DNA of 64,000 bases, from NCBI GenBank assembly GCA_947450365.1, contig CANFVE010000005.1, positions 39,096 to 103,095 on the forward strand, read 5' to 3'. The notes under the pieces are model-generated. The model was not told where the DNA came from and did no database searches. It saw only the letters and a list, made by a program, of their open reading frames with translations. Origin of the DNA: Cytophagaceae bacterium. GTDB lineage: Bacteria; Bacteroidota; Bacteroidia; Cytophagales; Spirosomataceae. Positions within the stretch are counted from its first letter, which is position 1. Each line of letters starts with the position of its first letter. Below, one piece after another: positions 44,922-54,498 of this stretch. Position numbers and translations under genes: made by a program.

Positions 44922-45377
44922 TTATGCGGCAAGAATATCCCGAATAATTTTGATGTGATGAAAGGTGTGAATGCCGAGAAATCGGATGGTTTCCTTTTTG
45001 TTTATTTTACCAAAATAAGGATGTTCCACAAATTGATTTGGCTGTGCATGTGCCAATTCAGCCAATGCTTCTTTCGTTTTTAAGATATGTTTCTGCAAAG
45101 TTTCCTCGTTGAATTCATCAGGCAATACATATTTAGGGGCCCTGGCTTTTCCTCGAGGCATTTTGCCTGTGAGAAGGATGAAGATTTTAGTAAAATTAAA
45201 TGATCTGGAAAATAGGTTTGGGTCGGAGGCTAACAAGCCTTTTGTGACGAAACGAATCGTCATTAAACTATGTTCGATTTGCCAACCGACCGTGCTCGCG
45301 CTAATTCCCTCATTTCTTTTTTCCATGGATGGAATGTAGCTGGCTAATTCGTCGAGATATGCGTAAAGTTTTTTCAT
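44922..45377 (-). CDS. DinB-like / DUF1569 family protein
   Basis: A protein of 151 residues with an all-helical DinB-like fold. The track start (45440) is a GTG with a polar extension; the ATG at 45377 (MKKLYAYLDELASYIP) is preferred. Histidines typical of the metal site appear in VGWQIEHSLMTIRF and near the end in LGIHTFHHIKIIRDIL. The family (DinB/YfiT, DUF1569) includes thiol-dependent transferases and proteins of unknown role. It follows the fic gene on the same strand. Confidence 0.75.
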   Translation of the reverse strand: MKKLYAYLDELASYIPSMEKRNEGISASTVGWQIEHSLMTIRFVTKGLLASDPNLFSRSFNFTKIFILLTGKMPRGKARAPKYVLPDEFNEETLQKHILKTKEALAELAHAQPNQFVEHPYFGKINKKETIRFLGIHTFHHIKIIRDILAA

Positions 45378-45432
45378 GGTTTTTCGGTAGGTATGAAATT
45401 TTGGTTCAAGATAGGAAATTGGATTGGATGAA

Positions 45433-46398
45433 TCATTCACTTGATAGATTCACTCGGTACCGCGTTTTATTTTTTTCTCCAATTTTTTGAATCAGATTGA
45501 GTTCGGTTCCTTTTATCAGGTCACGACTGGCAGTTGCTGAAGAAATATCTTTGAAAACCTGCATGTAGTCTTTTCTTGAAAATTCGGATTTGTGTAAGTG
45601 AATAAAATACTCAAGCCGATGCATGTCTGTCATTGTCCGATTCGTATATTGTAGTAGGTTTGCCAAAGCCTGATCGATTACCTCCAACATATATTCGATA
45701 AAAGGTGTGGACTTCCCTATTTTATCACTGGCCGATAAGGCTTGATAATAGGCCTCTTGGGTGGCATGTATCAAAGTTTCCAAAGGGAGTGTTTCAAAAA
45801 CAGGGAATTCTCGACTTAAAAGAAGCGTTTGCCATAATCTACCCATCCGGCCATTCCCGTCAATAAAGGGATGAATAAATTCCATTTCATAATGAAAAAC
45901 GCAACTTTTGATTAACATCATATCATCGCCCTTTTTCAAATAATCAAAAAGGTCCCTCATCAAAAAAGGTACATTTTCAAAAGGGGGCGCGACATGGGCT
46001 AATTTTTCCCCTTTCACGATGCCGACTCCTTGTTTTCGATAAACCCCAGGCTTCTCCACAAGTCCTTTCATTAAGGCTTCATGCGCTTGTAAATAGGATT
46101 TATTCGAATATGGATTGAAGCTGTTTAATGAATCATAGACCTTCAAGGCATTCATAACCTCCAAGATATCCTTTTGAGGCCCTATCACGCGTTTATTTTC
46201 CAAAATAGCCGAAACCTGATCTACCGTTAACGTGTTTCCCTCCATCTGCAAGGAAGAATGTACCGTTTTGATTTTATTCTGCTTTCGTAATTGCGGACTT
46301 TGTCTTTGCAAATAATTTGCATTTACCTCGCCCAATTTTAGCGAAATGGAGCTAATGAAATGCAAAATTCGACTTGTTATCTCATAGGGGGGCTTCAT
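45433..46398 (-). CDS. Fic family protein with C-terminal winged helix
   Basis: A Fic-domain protein of 321 residues that would transfer AMP (or another phosphate-containing group) to target proteins. The catalytic loop HPFIDGNGRMGR matches HPFx(D/E)GNGRxxR. An N-terminal inhibitory helix motif S-x3-E-G (SLQMEG, about residues 49-54) marks a self-inhibited class II Fic. The C-terminal about 65 residues (FSRKDYMQVFKDISSATASRDLIKG) look like a winged helix-turn-helix. The track start at 46410 is possible, but ATG 46398 (MKPPYEITSRI) is preferred, because two perfect palindromes abut it upstream. No dedicated antitoxin gene is adjacent. Confidence 0.9.
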   Translation of the reverse strand: MKPPYEITSRILHFISSISLKLGEVNANYLQRQSPQLRKQNKIKTVHSSLQMEGNTLTVDQVSAILENKRVIGPQKDILEVMNALKVYDSLNSFNPYSNKSYLQAHEALMKGLVEKPGVYRKQGVGIVKGEKLAHVAPPFENVPFLMRDLFDYLKKGDDMMLIKSCVFHYEMEFIHPFIDGNGRMGRLWQTLLLSREFPVFETLPLETLIHATQEAYYQALSASDKIGKSTPFIEYMLEVIDQALANLLQYTNRTMTDMHRLEYFIHLHKSEFSRKDYMQVFKDISSATASRDLIKGTELNLIQKIGEKNKTRYRVNLSSE

Positions 46399-46422
46399 TG
46401 ATACTATCATATGATACTATCA
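46399..46422 (-). promoter_or_regulatory. tandem palindromic operator before the fic gene
   Basis: Two copies of the perfect palindrome TGATAnTATCA, at 46399-46409 and 46412-46422, are separated by 2 bases and directly touch the preferred ATG of fic. A regulator, possibly the Fic protein's own winged helix, binding here would block translation start or the promoter. Repeats are seen; the regulatory role is inferred. Confidence 0.65.
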
Positions 46423-46474
46423 AAGATAAATAAAAAGAGAAACAAAAACGAAATCAAAAACTGATTTTCATGTT

Positions 46475-49345
46475 TTACGCATAACTCGACGTCGGCTCGC
46501 AGGCACAAACCAAGTTCCGATCGCCGTAAGCTGAATCGATCCGAGAGACGGTTGGCCAAAACTTCGCCGCCTTCACATAAGGCAATGGGAAAACCGCTTT
46601 TTCTCTCGAATACGGACGCGTCCATTCGTCAGTCAATACGATGCTTTGCGTATGTGGCGCATGTTTGAGCACATTGCTTGCCTTATCCGCTTGGCCTTCT
46701 TCGATTTCGCGAATCTCAGCACGGATACCCAATAGGGCATCGCAAAAACGATCTAATTCTTCTTTGTTCTCGGATTCCGTTGGCTCGATCATCAAGGTCC
46801 CCGCCACCGGGAAAGATAGGGTAGGCGCATGGAAACCATAATCCATCAAGCGTTTCGCGATATCTTCCGCTTCCACGCCCGCCGAGATTTTGAATGGCCG
46901 ACAATCCACAATCATCTCATGCGCACAACGCCCTTGAGAACCCGTATATAATATTGGGAATTCTTTTTCCAAACGCGCCTTGATGTAATTCGCATTTAAA
47001 ATCGCCGTTTCTGTCGCCCGAGTTAATCCCTCGCCACCCATCATCGCGATGTAGGCATAGGAAATCGCCAAAATGCTGGCTGATCCCACCGGTGCCGCCG
47101 AAACCGCCCCGTGTGCTTCCGACGGAATCGAATCTGTCATCACGTGTCCTGGTAAAAAAGGAACTAATTGACGCGCCACGCCGATCGGCCCCATGCCCGG
47201 TCCGCCACCACCATGGGGAATACAAAAGGTTTTGTGCAAGTTCAAATGGCAAACATCCGCCCCAATCCGCGCCGGTGAGGTCAATCCCACCTGCGCATTC
47301 ATGTTGGCCCCATCCATATACACCTGACCGCCAAATTCGTGAATCATGTCGCAAATCTCAATGATCGTTTCTTCAAACACCCCATGGGTACTCGGATACG
47401 TGACCATCAAGCAGGCTAAATCATCTTTATGTTCTTCGGCTTTCGCTCTCAAGGCCGCCACATCGATATTTCCATTCGCATCGCAAGGGGTCACGACCAC
47501 CTTCATGCCCGCCATAACCGCTGAAGCTGGATTGGTTCCATGCGCCGACGATGGAATCAAAGCTATGTTCCGATGGTGATCTCCACGCGAGGCATGATAA
47601 GCCCGAATGACCATCAAACCCGCATATTCACCCTGAGCACCGGAATTGGGTTGCATCGACATCGCCGCAAAACCCGTGATTTCACATAACCAATCACTCA
47701 ATTCCATAATCATCCGTTGGTATCCCTTGGTCTGAAACCCTGGTGCAAATGGGTGAATCTTGCCCAATTCAGGCCAAGTCACCGGAATCATTTCCGTCGT
47801 CGCATTTAATTTCATGGTGCAAGAACCCAAGGAAATCATCGAATGAACCATGGATAAATCTTTGGATTCTAAGGATTTTAAGTAACGCAACATCCCATGT
47901 TCCGAATGGTATTTATGAAATACCTCATGGGTCATAAACGGGCTTGTCCGACGTAAAGTGGCTGGAATTTGCCATGCCACTGTTAATTCATCGCCGCCGA
48001 TTCCTTGGCCTTTGGCCCGTTGGAAATACGCCAAAATCTCCACCACATCATCTTCCGATGTCGTTTCGTCCAAGGATATCCCTAATTTTCCTCCTTCCGT
48101 TTTGTAGTAACGGAAATTACGTCCTGCCTCTTCAGCATATTCCCGAATTTCTTCGGTCAAATCGTCCGTGAGGACGGTTAGGGTATCAAAATGTTGTTGG
48201 TTTTCTAAACCAAAGCCCAATTGCTTCAAGCCTGCCGCCAACAATTCCGTTAATCCATATACGCGTTCCGCGATTTTTTTCAAACCATCAGGTCCATGGT
48301 AAATGGAATAGGCCGCAGCCATGATGGACAATAAAACCTGAGCCGTACAAATGTTGGACGTAGCCTTTTCTCTGCGAATATGTTGCTCACGTGTTTGCAA
48401 GGCCATGCGCAGCGCGCGGTTGCCTTCTGCATCGACGGAAACCCCGATGATCCGACCCGGAATATTGCGTTTGTATTTTTCTTTCGTTGCAAAAAAAGCT
48501 GCATGTGGACCCCCAAAACCCATCGGAACGCCAAAACGCTGAGATGATCCCACCACCACGTCCGCACCCCATTCACCCGGAGGCGTTAATAAAGTCAAGG
48601 CTAACAAGTCTGCGGCCACCACTACTTGGATTCCTTGTTCTTTCGCCGCTTCCACCAAGGCTTTATATTCAAATACCTCGCCGTTGGCCGCCGGGTATTG
48701 CAATAACATCGCATAAAAACGCGCATCCGTCACATCGATGCTGCGGTGATCACCCACCACGACTTCGATTCCGATCGGTTCCGCACGGGTTTTCAATAGG
48801 TCGATGGTTTGTGGAAAACATAATTCGGACACAAAAATCGCATCACCTTTGTCAGCCGGTTTTTGGCCGTATAACATGGTCATCGCTTCTGAGGCAGCGG
48901 TTCCCTCATCCAGAAGAGAGGCGTTCGCTAATTCCATGCCGGTCAGGTCGATGATCATGGTTTGGTAATTCAACAACATCTCCAAACGTCCTTGCGCAAT
49001 TTCCGCTTGGTAAGGCGTATAGGCCGTGTACCAGGCTGGATTTTCCAAAATATTCCGCAAAATCACCGAGGGAACCAGGGTATCAAAATATCCGAGTCCA
49101 ATGTGGCTTTTGAAAATCTTATTTTGAGACATCACCTGTTTGAAATCACGCAAAAATTCAAATTCAGTTTTCGGTGCCGGTAAATCCAATGCTTGTGCGA
49201 GACGGATTTTTTGAGGAACGGTTTGTTGGATTAAGGTGTCCAATGAGTCTACCCCGATCGTCTGTAACATGGCGGATATATCGGCAGGATCTGCATTGTT
49301 GTGACGCAATGAAAAATCTTCCCGGTATTTGAAATTTGGATGCAT
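46475..49345 (-). CDS. gcvP: glycine dehydrogenase (decarboxylating), P-protein
   Basis: A 956-residue PLP-dependent P-protein of the glycine cleavage system, in the single-chain (fused) form. The track start at 49381 is upstream of the better ATG at 49345 ([20 protein letters not shown]). Features are [37 protein letters not shown], the N-half MTMLYGQ region, and in the C-half [29 protein letters not shown], and the PLP lysine in [24 protein letters not shown]. gcvT and gcvH are not adjacent, which is common in Bacteroidota. Confidence 0.96.
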   Translation of the reverse strand: MHPNFKYREDFSLRHNNADPADISAMLQTIGVDSLDTLIQQTVPQKIRLAQALDLPAPKTEFEFLRDFKQVMSQNKIFKSHIGLGYFDTLVPSVILRNILENPAWYTAYTPYQAEIAQGRLEMLLNYQTMIIDLTGMELANASLLDEGTAASEAMTMLYGQKPADKGDAIFVSELCFPQTIDLLKTRAEPIGIEVVVGDHRSIDVTDARFYAMLLQYPAANGEVFEYKALVEAAKEQGIQVVVAADLLALTLLTPPGEWGADVVVGSSQRFGVPMGFGGPHAAFFATKEKYKRNIPGRIIGVSVDAEGNRALRMALQTREQHIRREKATSNICTAQVLLSIMAAAYSIYHGPDGLKKIAERVYGLTELLAAGLKQLGFGLENQQHFDTLTVLTDDLTEEIREYAEEAGRNFRYYKTEGGKLGISLDETTSEDDVVEILAYFQRAKGQGIGGDELTVAWQIPATLRRTSPFMTHEVFHKYHSEHGMLRYLKSLESKDLSMVHSMISLGSCTMKLNATTEMIPVTWPELGKIHPFAPGFQTKGYQRMIMELSDWLCEITGFAAMSMQPNSGAQGEYAGLMVIRAYHASRGDHHRNIALIPSSAHGTNPASAVMAGMKVVVTPCDANGNIDVAALRAKAEEHKDDLACLMVTYPSTHGVFEETIIEICDMIHEFGGQVYMDGANMNAQVGLTSPARIGADVCHLNLHKTFCIPHGGGGPGMGPIGVARQLVPFLPGHVMTDSIPSEAHGAVSAAPVGSASILAISYAYIAMMGGEGLTRATETAILNANYIKARLEKEFPILYTGSQGRCAHEMIVDCRPFKISAGVEAEDIAKRLMDYGFHAPTLSFPVAGTLMIEPTESENKEELDRFCDALLGIRAEIREIEEGQADKASNVLKHAPHTQSIVLTDEWTRPYSREKAVFPLPYVKAAKFWPTVSRIDSAYGDRNLVCACEPTSSYA

Positions 49346-49449
49346 AGAAATGTGATGAATGTTGGTTGAAAAACTTGGCAAAAATAATCTTTTTTTAGCG
49401 ATTTATTTTTCAATTGTTAACTTCGCTTTCTCAAAATTTGTTTTACACA

Positions 49450-51048
49450 ATGAAAAAATCAACAATCTATGGTGTAGCCCTGTTTTTAACAGCTGCATGT
49501 GTGTCTTTTGGGTCATTGGCCCAGCAAAATCCGGTCCCTTATGCCTCATCGATTAAGGCCGAAGACTTAAAAAAACATTTGACCTTTATCGCGTCGGATA
49601 GTTTGAAAGGTCGGAACACCGGATCCGCCGAACAAAAAGTGGCGGCCAACTACATCGCCGATCATTTTAAGAAATCGGGCCTCGCGCCAGTGAATGGTTC
49701 CTATTTCCAAAAAGTGGATTTGGTCAATCGTTCTTGGACAAATGTTTCCTTTTCAGCCAAAGGAAAAAAATTCGATTACATGGGTCAATTCATGGCCACA
49801 GCCCTGGCTCCCGTGGCGGCTAATTCTAAATTTCCAGTCGTTTTTGCGGGTTACGGGGTCCAACAAGGCGCCTACACCGACTTCGCTAATTTAAAAGCCA
49901 AAGGTGCCGTTGTCTTGGCTTTTGAAGGGGAGGCCAAAGATGCTGCAGGCAATTATGTGCTTTCAGGCTCGAAGGATCCGTCGATTTTTGGAAAAGGGGA
50001 TGGTTGGAAAGAAAAATTAAAGCGCGCGCAGGCGGCTGGAGCCAAGGGTTTGATCTTGATTTCGGATCGGGAAGAGAAGGCTTTTGGGAATATGTTGCGC
50101 CAGCGCCAGGTGATGATGCAGCGCTTTGGCAACGAGCGGATGGTCTTCGCAGATCAAGCCGCGGCGGCCAATGAAGCCCCGGTATTGATGGTTTCTTCAG
50201 CAGTGGCGGCAGAATTGTTAGGCACTAGCGAGGCGGATTTATTAGCCTACAAAGCTGAGTTGGGTGTTCAAAAGAAATCGATTGCGGCTAAGTTTAAGGC
50301 CTCGCCGATTGAATTAACGATTGAGCGTACCGAAAAGCCTGTGGATACCTACAATGTGGTGGGCTTTTTGGAAGGAACGGACAAAAAAGAGGAGGTAATC
50401 GCAATCACAGCGCATTATGACCATATTGGGGTTTCGTTTGATGGAAAAATCAACAATGGAGCAAATGATGACGGTTCTGGAACTGTGACGGTGATGGAAT
50501 TAGCGGAGGCATTTGGAAAGGCGGCGGCTGAGGGCAAAAGACCTCGTCGGAGCATTTTATTCATGACGGTGACGGGCGAGGAAAAAGGTCTTTTGGGTTC
50601 CGAATATTATTCGAATCACCCTTTGTTTCCGTTGGCTAATACGGTTTGTGATTTGAATATAGATATGGTGGGTCGTCGGGACGTGGATCATGACGGAACG
50701 CCGGATTATATTTATGAGATTGGGTCGGACAAATTATCGTCGTCGTTGCGCGCGGTGTTGGAGGATCAAAACAAGAAGCATACAGGTTTAGTCTTGGATT
50801 ATAAATACAATGATCCGAATGATCCGAATCGTTTTTATTACCGTTCCGATCATTATAATTTCGCGAAGCATGGCATTCCGGTGGCCTTTTTCTTCAATGG
50901 CGTGCATGAAGATTACCACATGCCGGGCGATGATGTGGAGAAAATCGAGTTTGATCAGATTCAAAAAGTGGGGCGCTTGGTGTTTTATATGGCTTGGGAA
51001 ATCTCGAATCGCGAGGAGCGTTTGAAGGTAGATTCGAATAAGCCTTAA
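49450..51048 (+). CDS. exported M28 family zinc aminopeptidase
   Basis: A 532-residue secreted metallopeptidase. The ATG at 49450 gives a signal peptide (MKKSTIYGVALFLTAACVSFGSLAQ). A PA-like insertion (about 130-260, VFAGYGVQQGAY) lies before the catalytic part. The two-zinc site is visible as AITAHYDHIGV, NGANDDGSGTVTVMEL, VTGEEKGLLGSEYY, NIDMVGRRD and FFFNGVHEDYH. Such enzymes release N-terminal residues from peptides in the periplasm or outside. A rho-independent terminator follows. Confidence 0.93.
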   Translation: MKKSTIYGVALFLTAACVSFGSLAQQNPVPYASSIKAEDLKKHLTFIASDSLKGRNTGSAEQKVAANYIADHFKKSGLAPVNGSYFQKVDLVNRSWTNVSFSAKGKKFDYMGQFMATALAPVAANSKFPVVFAGYGVQQGAYTDFANLKAKGAVVLAFEGEAKDAAGNYVLSGSKDPSIFGKGDGWKEKLKRAQAAGAKGLILISDREEKAFGNMLRQRQVMMQRFGNERMVFADQAAAANEAPVLMVSSAVAAELLGTSEADLLAYKAELGVQKKSIAAKFKASPIELTIERTEKPVDTYNVVGFLEGTDKKEEVIAITAHYDHIGVSFDGKINNGANDDGSGTVTVMELAEAFGKAAAEGKRPRRSILFMTVTGEEKGLLGSEYYSNHPLFPLANTVCDLNIDMVGRRDVDHDGTPDYIYEIGSDKLSSSLRAVLEDQNKKHTGLVLDYKYNDPNDPNRFYYRSDHYNFAKHGIPVAFFFNGVHEDYHMPGDDVEKIEFDQIQKVGRLVFYMAWEISNREERLKVDSNKP

Positions 51049-51070
51049 GGTTTTTGATGTGTTTTATTGG

Positions 51071-51100
51071 AAGGACCTGCGGTGACGTGGGTCCTTTTTT
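51071..51100 (+). terminator. rho-independent terminator after the M28 peptidase gene
   Basis: AAGGACC / GGTCCTT forms a 7-bp stem with a 12-base loop, followed by a T run. It lies 22 bases after the peptidase stop codon. Confidence 0.78.
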
Positions 51101-51131
51101 TGGATGGTATAAGGCCTTGAATCAATTGAAT

Positions 51132-51470
51132 TTATTCTCCTAAAAAGTCACTTATTTCAGTTTGTAATATGGGAAGGTGATTCAAGACGATTCCCCACAT
51201 GATTTCATCTGATACTGAATCATATCCGTGAATGATTCTATTTCGGGTATCTACTATTTTTCGAGCGTTTGTAATCTGTATAGTAGAATCCTTTGAAATG
51301 ATTCTATTTAAGGCTTCTCCAATAATTTCGATATTTCTTTCTCCAGCCCTTCTTGTTCGAAGGTCTTTTTGATACGTTGAGAAATTTTTTGGAATATCAA
51401 TAAAGAAACTATCAATTTCCATGATAGCATTTAAAATATCATAAAGCCAAGTCTTTATTTCATGATCCAT
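51132..51470 (-). CDS. hepT: HEPN-domain toxin, HepT-like (DUF86)
   Basis: A 112-residue all-helical HEPN protein of the HepT group, which acts as an RNase or is modified by its partner in type VII toxin-antitoxin systems. The Rx4-6H active-site motif is R76-N-R-I-I-H81 in VDTRNRIIHGYD. It starts 11 bases inside the end of the nucleotidyltransferase gene, the usual order for MntA-HepT pairs. The AT-rich composition is unlike the metabolic neighbours, which suggests transfer. Confidence 0.88.
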   Translation of the reverse strand: MDHEIKTWLYDILNAIMEIDSFFIDIPKNFSTYQKDLRTRRAGERNIEIIGEALNRIISKDSTIQITNARKIVDTRNRIIHGYDSVSDEIMWGIVLNHLPILQTEISDFLGE

Positions 51471-51762
51471 AAACGAGTTCTTTGGATTCGTTTACCATTT
51501 TTTTAAAATAAGGATTTTTGATCGCTTGTTCCTCAAGTAAATCGATAGGACGATTCAATATTTCTTGTAATGAAAATTTGAAATCAAAATAGTTGTCGGC
51601 ATATTCCTCAACTCTTATATCCTTGAAATCTACTATTAAATCAATATCGCTTTTAGAGTTAAATTTATCTCCAAGAACAGACCCAAAAGCATATAAATTT
51701 TTCACCTTGTGATTCACACAAAGTCTACTTATCTCTTTTTTATGTAATGAAAGTGTTTTCAT
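51460..51762 (-). CDS. mntA: MNT-type nucleotidyltransferase antitoxin, MntA-like
   Basis: A 100-residue minimal nucleotidyltransferase. The metal-binding signature GSVLGDKFNSKSDIDLIVD gives GSx10DxD with G27, S28, D39 and D41, all present, so AMP transfer to the partner HepT toxin at a conserved Tyr is likely. It overlaps the toxin gene by 11 bases. The MntA-HepT pair is a type VII system in which the antitoxin AMPylates the toxin (known for related pairs). Confidence 0.88.
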   Translation of the reverse strand: MKTLSLHKKEISRLCVNHKVKNLYAFGSVLGDKFNSKSDIDLIVDFKDIRVEEYADNYFDFKFSLQEILNRPIDLLEEQAIKNPYFKKMVNESKELVYGS

Positions 51763-51849
51763 AATTTTTCAGCTCAAATATACGGATATTTATGAGCCAA
51801 TTAACCATATTATTTGGTTGAAAAATTTTTCAATTTTTTTACTGTTAAT

Positions 51850-54051
51850 CTATTTTATCAAACCTATATTTCCCAAAATTGCTTCTGCATCTTTCTGAAA
51901 TAAATCACCTTTATTCTTCGCTTCCAAAATAAATTCATTATCTCGCCAATCGCCAATCACCTTTTCCATTTCTTTTTCATTGCCATACATGGCCAACCGG
52001 AAGGGGTCTTGGAAATCTTTTGCGCGGGATTTTTCGATGCCCTCCGTTAAATAATGTGACGTTTGGATGGCACGTGAAATCCAGGAAGCCTGAACTTCGG
52101 AATCCAATAAATCGGCACCCGAAATCGTCAATAAACCATTCAACGCATTTTCAAATTTCTGATCTGCGTATAAAGCAGCCTGTTTTTCGTAAAAGGCATG
52201 AACCTCGGACCAACGCTTGATTTCACCTGTGCGTATCGCCGATTTTAAATCAGCAATCGAACCTGCCGGAATCATTTGCCCACCCATATTGTCCCATTGC
52301 TGAATCGCGGTGGCATTAGCAAGCGTTGATGTTAACAGATCGAGTGGTATTGCTGATGGGTTTCGTTTCGCGGTGGCCAACCACTCCTTCGCCGCATGGT
52401 AATACAATAAATCCCTAAATATTTGATAGGCTTTATGCACCTTCGCCACACGTGTTTTGCGTTTCGAATTTTCGATTCCTTGGGCAAAAATGGGCATTGG
52501 ATTGTTGGCATTCTCTGGGTTTTCTAACCAGGTTTTGCCCGCTTTTTTCGCCTCTGTATCGCTGATTGCTTTGCCTTCGGCCAGACTATGCCCCGTCCAC
52601 AAGGCTAATAATTCCAAACCTTGCAATAATTCTGAAACGGTATCTGGGGCTAAATAATCATATTCGAGCAACATATTCTTGTCCGTCCGCACATCGCGTG
52701 CCTCAAATTTCCAGGCATTCCGGGCCAGCGCATACATGTTGTACTGAAACCAATAACCCGCAATAATCAGCAATCCGCCGGATGTCTCGTCATTGCCCAA
52801 TAAGGAAAAGGGCAGAGGATTATGAATTTCTGCGGGATAGTTTCCCTTAGAAATCAAGTTGAAGGACGCAAATTTCGAATTATGTTTCAACGCCACCGAA
52901 AGACCTGGCCAGAAACCCCTGCCCGCTTGGAGTTCTCCATCCGCTCCACGTGAATTGTGGTTAGATCCCAAGGTCGCACCGGCTGCCATATTGCTTTGGC
53001 CTTTCACGACGGCTGCGCATAAAAAGGAATTGTTGTGATGCTGTTCATGCGCAGGGAAAATGAGGGCGTTTAGGACCTCGCAACAGGAGATGGTGGAGTT
53101 GCTCCCCAGGAAGGAGTTGATGAGCCGGGCGCCGTACTTCAACTGTGAATGCGCTGCCAAAATAAACCGCACCGCCTTCACCCCATAAAAAATCCGACAG
53201 CCTTCATGGATGATTCCATTCACGATTTCACAGCCTTCCCCGATCTGCGTCGAGGCATGCGGATAGGAAATAATCGTCAGGTTTTTGAGTTTATTGGCCC
53301 CCTTAATGTAGGTGTCGGAACCCATATTCACGTCTTTGATAATCCCCGTATTTTTAATCACGGTGCGATCGCCGATTTGCCCATAAAAACCGCGCTGCGA
53401 CGAAAATTCAGCCTTCGTCATTTCCAAATACCGATCTTGTAAGGCAGAATCCTCCCGGTCTTGCATCCACAAATAGGCATCCGCCGGGCGCATGCCCACG
53501 AATGGCACGACCTTTCGCCCCGCATTTTCATTGCCTAATTCCATCCAAATCCGAATGCGTTCCTCTTCCCCATCTTTCACATTTCCATTCCCGAATTTCG
53601 CGGTGGCGGTAGTGGCTAATTCATTGACTTGTAGGATCATGACCTCGTTTCCGATCTGGTAATGAGACAGTAAATTTACTCGGTCGATGGCCACATTATC
53701 GCCAAAATCACAGGAAATCAAGGTACTATTGTACAAACCTACCGGCATGCGAAGGTTCTTGAATTCGAGGTAGCAACTTTCCAGAATTCCGATCCGATTA
53801 ATCCCAAAAAATCGACAATTTTTAACCAAATAGGGATTAAATCCCTCTTTCACTTGCAGGTCTTTCCAGTTTTCCGCCTCGTTTAAATTTGCCTCCAAAA
53901 TCCGGATTTCCCGTTCTTGCAAGGGCCGGTAATCCGAAAGCTGCAGGTTTTTGTTTCGGTGGTCAAACTCCGTTTGGCCAGGATGTAGGAATTCCTCGGC
54001 CACAAACGCGAAGCCCAATTGAGACAATGGTTTTTTATCTATTCGATTCAT
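51850..54051 (-). CDS. DUF4954 family protein with left-handed beta-helix
   Basis: A 733-residue protein matching the Bacteroidota DUF4954 family from memory. The N-terminal part (about 1-130) has ISCDFGDNVAIDRV-like strands. The central section (about 190-380) has hexapeptide-like turns of a left-handed parallel beta-helix (NTGIIKDVNMGSDTYIKGANKL, TQIGEGCEIVNGIIHEGCRIFYG, SFLGSNSTISCCEVLNAL), the fold used by sugar and acyl transferases. The C-terminal helical part (about 430-733) resembles nothing I know. The function is unknown. It overlaps the yaeR-like gene by 4 bases (ATGA). Confidence 0.82.
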   Translation of the reverse strand: MNRIDKKPLSQLGFAFVAEEFLHPGQTEFDHRNKNLQLSDYRPLQEREIRILEANLNEAENWKDLQVKEGFNPYLVKNCRFFGINRIGILESCYLEFKNLRMPVGLYNSTLISCDFGDNVAIDRVNLLSHYQIGNEVMILQVNELATTATAKFGNGNVKDGEEERIRIWMELGNENAGRKVVPFVGMRPADAYLWMQDREDSALQDRYLEMTKAEFSSQRGFYGQIGDRTVIKNTGIIKDVNMGSDTYIKGANKLKNLTIISYPHASTQIGEGCEIVNGIIHEGCRIFYGVKAVRFILAAHSQLKYGARLINSFLGSNSTISCCEVLNALIFPAHEQHHNNSFLCAAVVKGQSNMAAGATLGSNHNSRGADGELQAGRGFWPGLSVALKHNSKFASFNLISKGNYPAEIHNPLPFSLLGNDETSGGLLIIAGYWFQYNMYALARNAWKFEARDVRTDKNMLLEYDYLAPDTVSELLQGLELLALWTGHSLAEGKAISDTEAKKAGKTWLENPENANNPMPIFAQGIENSKRKTRVAKVHKAYQIFRDLLYYHAAKEWLATAKRNPSAIPLDLLTSTLANATAIQQWDNMGGQMIPAGSIADLKSAIRTGEIKRWSEVHAFYEKQAALYADQKFENALNGLLTISGADLLDSEVQASWISRAIQTSHYLTEGIEKSRAKDFQDPFRLAMYGNEKEMEKVIGDWRDNEFILEAKNKGDLFQKDAEAILGNIGLIK

Positions 54052-54443
54052 ATTTCGTAAAACTCGATGGGCAAATCGTCTGGATCTGCCATGAATGTGA
54101 AGCGCTTACCCGTAAATTCATCTACACGTATTGGCTCAATCGGCAGGTTTTGTTCTTGAATTTCTTGAACCACGCGGTCCAAATTTTCTACTTGGAATGC
54201 CAAATGCCGCATCCCGCAGGCTTCAGGCCTTGAGGGCCTCGCAGGTGGATTCGGAAAGGAAAACAATTCGATGATGTATTGGCCGTTCAGCGCAAGGTCT
54301 AATTTATAGGAATCTCTCGCTTCGCGATACACTTCTTGGAGAATTTCGAAGCCCAACACCTCCGTGTAAAAGGTTTTGGAACGCACATAGTCCGAACAAA
54401 TAATCGCGATGTGATGAACCTGTGTGATTCCGAGCTTTCCCAT
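54048..54443 (-). CDS. yaeR: VOC family protein, YaeR-like (GloA2-type)
   Basis: A 131-residue vicinal-oxygen-chelate protein. It strongly resembles E. coli YaeR in blocks such as QVHHIAIICSDYVRSKTFYTEVLGF, EVYREARDSYKLDLALNGQYIIELFSFP, PSRPEACGMRHLAF and KRFTFMADPDDLPIEFYE, including the two His and two Glu that should bind metal. The substrate is not established. The start at MGKL (54443) is preferred over 54461. It is translationally coupled to the DUF4954 gene. Confidence 0.88.
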   Translation of the reverse strand: MGKLGITQVHHIAIICSDYVRSKTFYTEVLGFEILQEVYREARDSYKLDLALNGQYIIELFSFPNPPARPSRPEACGMRHLAFQVENLDRVVQEIQEQNLPIEPIRVDEFTGKRFTFMADPDDLPIEFYEI

Positions 54444-54498
54444 GGGCATTCTTTGTTGCAAAATTAGCCAAAATATGGCTTTCGTCGCTACCGTTTAC

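Noticed and set aside
48487-48954. 155-residue plus-strand ORF opposite gcvP
   Set aside because: Pro/Arg/His-rich shadow of a highly conserved gene.
51805-51840. AT-only palindromes between mntA and the DUF4954 gene as a terminator
   Set aside because: The perfect palindrome is made almost only of A and T in a very AT-rich gap, and the T run lies on the wrong side for the minus-strand genes; mentioned only as a possible operator in the HEPN/MNT finding.
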